Origin: Phellopilus nigrolimitatus
Lineage: Eukaryota > Basidiomycota > Agaricomycetes > Hymenochaetales > Hymenochaetaceae
Direction of reading: 5' to 3'
Assembly (NCBI GenBank): GCA_021029095.1
Contig: JAJOHG010000043.1
Location: 62,001-126,000 of the forward strand
DNA length: 64,000 bases
Shown here one piece after another: positions 61,053-64,000 of this stretch. Below the pieces are notes generated by a model that was not told the DNA's origin, searched no databases, and saw only the letters and a list, made by a program, of their open reading frames with translations. The stretch's first letter is position 1. The number at the start of each line of letters is the position of its first letter. Position numbers and translations under genes: made by a program.

Positions 61053-63321
61053 ATGTCTGAGATACCACTGGGAAACCCGAATTCCGATAACCGTCGGTGA
61101 GTCAGAAAAACTCATTTATATTTAGATATTTTTATCGCTGAATCTTTATTTGTTATCTCCACATAGTTATCTGCATTTGAAAGGTGACGAACGCTGCTTA
61201 ATGCGAACTGCTTTGCTAAATATGTACAGAAATCAACGTGGTTTTCAACGGCCGTCGCCCGAACTCGAAGTTCTCTGTGAAGATCGAGGTCGCGGGCGAG
61301 AAGACCTACCAGTCGCCCGTCTTCGGAAGAAACAAAAATATTGAATGGAAATGTGATCGGTGAGTTTTACTCTTACATGTGCTCCCGTCAAAAGCTAACT
61401 ATGTGCCGCCAAGTTTCGTCGTCTCTTCTGCTACTGCCAATTTGACTATCCGGAAGTCGCGTCTCTCTAAGCTGAAAATCATGAAGAAATATTCATCATT
61501 TGATGTCAATTTTGGAGCAGACGACATAGGTGAAAACGGGACGGTTCAGCTGGGCGAGGGTAAGTGTGTTCTTACAAAATTATAGCGACATTGAACTCAC
61601 ATTTCACCTAAGATACCCGATTCACCGTCAATCTGGTCTTTGGTGCTTCGCGGCCTGTATGTTTTGTGGCATATCAGTTTTTCATTGCAAGTCGCTGATC
61701 AGAACAAAGCTTCAAGACGTTGCTCGCCTCCTCAGTAAGGAAGCAACCACTGCTCTCGCATTTAAGGTAGTCCTGTTGGACAATATCGATAAGATACTCG
61801 AATTCTCTGAGAAAATCATGGGGTTTGTAGAAGTTGTTGCGGAGGTGATTTATTCCGATATGTTTTTATTTTATTTGTGTTGCTGTTAGTTGACAATAGT
61901 CCTAGTTAAACCCAATAGCGGAGTTGGTGGTTAAAGCCCTTAAGGCCGCTCACGAGGTAAAATGCTTTCATCTCTAAAACTTTGTTTTGCTCGATTTCAT
62001 TGACTACGCAAACAGAATTGCCAGAAGATCAGCGGGTGTCATAATGATGCCATTGCTCTCATGGGGGAGATGGTCTCTCTCATCTGTTTGCCTGAACTTG
62101 TTAACGACAAAATAAAGGAGCCTGCAACCAAGGAAGTGATGTATAACTTTCTAGTTCTAGCGAAAGATGCAGCTGATGCTCTAACTGAATATGCATCTCC
62201 TTCTGGTATCAGTGAGCATGCTTCCGTATCCTCTTTGTGGACAAGACTAACAAACAATAGGCTTTTATGCAAGGAACTGGTTTAAACCCAAGTGGGACAG
62301 TTTTGCTAAGTTGAGGCAGAGATTTACTGCCGTGAAACAGAACATGGATCTGTATCTGGGGGCAAGCACCTATCTTGTTGTCCATGAGACTCAAGGAACT
62401 GTCCATGCTACTCATGAAGCTGTTCTTGGTACTCAGGGGGTTGTTCATGATATTCATCAAATGACAGATAATACCTGTGAGTGCCAAATAATCTGGATAT
62501 GACAGATAAGTCTGACATGAATTGAAGATGAACAGCAGATGCTTGATAGGCTTCATCCAGTCCTTAAAGCTCATTATGACCCAGATCATTCTTGCTTACA
62601 GGGCACAAGGGCAGACATTTTGCATGATATTTGTGATTGGGCCATTTCTCACCAGGATCCACAGACCAAGCTTTTCTGGCTGTATGGCATTGCAGGTTCT
62701 GGAAAAAGCTCCATAGCTTCATCAGTTGCTTCTTCACTTGATCAACAGGGCTGCCTTGCAGGGTGTTTCTTCTTCAAGAGAGATATCCCAGAATGCAGAA
62801 GCCCACAGCACTTTGTCTCCACCCTGGCCTATTACATTGCTAGGGCATGCAAACCTTTCAGGGATGTTATGTTGCAGGTCCTTCAGGATGACCCAGATAT
62901 TGCAAGCAAAGCAGTTAGGCTGCAATTTGAAACCCTATTTACAGGTCCACTTCCTAAAAGCAGCCAGCTCTCTTCACCAAAGCCACTTGTTATGATTATT
63001 GATGCTTTGGATGAATGCCAGGATGCTGGTAGTGTTTCTGCATATCTTGCTCAACTTGCAGGTCTTACCTCCTGGCTCAAGATTTTTGTCACCAGCAGAC
63101 CACTTCCAGAAATAGAAAAAGGACTTTATCCAGCTATAACTTTCATGAGGAAGTTTGACCTCTATCATGCAAATGCACACAGTGACATTTTCCAGTACAC
63201 AAGAACATGGTTGCTGCAAGTCATTGGAAATGATGATGCCAACTTTGTAGAAGAGAAGGCACTGGCCTTGACAAAGAAAGCTTCTGGGCTTTTCATTCAT
63301 CAGGAAACTGCAATTTCCTAG
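61053..63321 (+). CDS. NACHT/STAND NTPase with C2-like N-terminus, truncated
   Basis: ATG 61053 (MSEIPLGNPNSDNR), then a 17-nt microexon (61167-61183) that restores phase to EINVVFNGRRPNSKFSVKIE. This begins a C2-like beta domain (GRNKNIEWKCDRF, LTIRKSRLSKLKI, ENGTVQLGE). A helical region follows (DAIALMGEMVSLICLPE; NWFKPKWDSFAKLRQRF), joined by a GTGAGC intron (62212-62262). The NACHT domain has P-loop GIAGSGKSS (62692), Walker B LVMIIDALDEC (62987) and IFVTSRPLPEI (63090). The frame stops at 63321 (GLFIHQETAIS) soon after the NTPase, where winged-helix and repeat domains normally follow. Such proteins act as nucleotide switches in fungal self/non-self recognition. Lacking the sensor half, this one is probably a pseudogene or an adaptor-like remnant. 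Confidence 0.75.
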
Positions 63322-63837
63322 TAGAGGTTTAGTGTCGGTAGCTTGTGTAGATCAAGTTGCAAGATAGTCACTAGTGTTTTTAGCTGGTTTTAGCCTGATT
63401 AGTAATTTAGCTGATGTAGCGTCTATAGCATCAATAGTAGCTGTTGATGGGTAGCATAGTATCAAGGTTAGCTGCTATAGCATAAATAGTCTGCGAGCTA
63501 GGTAGGTGGGTAGGTAGGTAGTCATTGCATATAGTTCCTGGGAAGGCGACTATGAGTAGCAGCTAATCAGTTACATGCATATAACAGGTACACCTATATT
63601 TAGTTATAGTCTAAGTGTGCTCCAGGCACTCAAAACTGGTAGCTGTTCAGAATTTCAATACTGGTACAGGTCCTGCAACCAAAAAGTAGAATATCAAAGT
63701 TCATAATGAGCTCAGTCCGACTGTTCTCAGCAACAACTCACACACGTGATCAAAAGAACAGGTTTCAGTGTTGTAGCAGAAGCATGCACAGGCACCATCC
63801 ACAAAGAGGTCACAGCCTCAGGCACATAAGGTTGGGT
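63322..63837. other. Sequence after the NACHT truncation
   Basis: AT-rich, with TAGCTG-rich simple stretches and a GGTAGGTGGGTAGGTAGGTAG run near 63500. No continuation of the NACHT frame could be found on this strand. Confidence 0.5.
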
Positions 63838-64000
63838 TTACACTATTGCCAATGTCCTTGCACCTGCTCTGGTGCCTGTGTCTGACATTGCCTCTTGTCC
63901 AGCTGCCTTGCTCTCAGTTGTTAGATTGGCTAGTTCGCCAAGCTGTATTTTATTCAGTAGTTTGTAAAGATCACTTTCTTCTGCTGCATCCTTTGAGCCC
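63838..64000 (-). CDS. Partial ORF open at right edge, unknown
   Basis: The minus strand from the window edge reads KDAAEESDLYKLLNKIQLGE then LANLTTESKAAGQEAM up to a stop at 63838: 54 codons, no stop. It looks coding, with AT-rich codon use like the NACHT exon, but no family is recognised and the start is outside. Confidence 0.35.
   Translation of the reverse strand, partial: GSKDAAEESDLYKLLNKIQLGELANLTTESKAAGQEAMSDTGTRAGARTLAIV

Overview
The window looks like genomic DNA of a mushroom-forming basidiomycete (Agaricomycete). The genes are intron-rich, with 40-80 nt GT-AG introns. The families seen (a DUF4238-kinase fusion, a NACHT/STAND protein with a C2-like N-terminus, a Helitron with a C-terminal protease-like domain, MYND and choline-monooxygenase-like Rieske proteins) are typical of that group. 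Gene models were joined by hand from reading frames and splice signals. Family names rest on motif recognition; no search was run.

Left accessory block (1-15.4 kb). A very long minus-strand ORF runs off the left edge (930 codons without a stop). About 3 kb of repeat-rich DNA separates it from a plus-strand gene (5842-9968) that I read as a TET/JBP-like 2OG-Fe(II) dioxygenase joined to AT-hook-like segments and a large unknown C-terminal domain. A minus-strand gene of unknown function (10003-11209) ends 34 bp from it. Divergent to that lies a plus-strand gene (11923-15434) coding an AT-hook/acidic protein. Together they look like a module of DNA- or chromatin-directed proteins, and this is the best candidate here for an undescribed system.

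Mobile block (about 15.4-27.6 kb). This AT-rich region holds a Helitron Rep-helicase with one frameshift, its duplicated 5' exon cassettes, several short TIR elements, a large palindrome and a 151-bp tandem array.

Middle (28-43.4 kb). A DUF4238-kinase fusion is followed by two head-to-head Rieske oxygenase paralogues, one carrying a frameshift. Next is a membrane protein gene cut by a 2.0-kb TIR element that carries a decayed SEC31 fragment. A hAT-type MITE lies 15-23 bp before the start of a MYND zinc-finger gene.

Right (45-64 kb). Mitochondrial-type NADP isocitrate dehydrogenase (minus) faces a Ser/Thr/Pro-rich protein gene (plus). A CCGTAT-rich TIR element, an MFS transporter, a Pro/Ser-rich minus-strand gene, a poorly resolved stretch and a truncated NACHT gene follow.

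A small hairpin with a conserved 9-nt loop (TGTARYACG) but different, still self-complementary stems recurs in intergenic DNA and introns from 3.2 to 16.1 kb.
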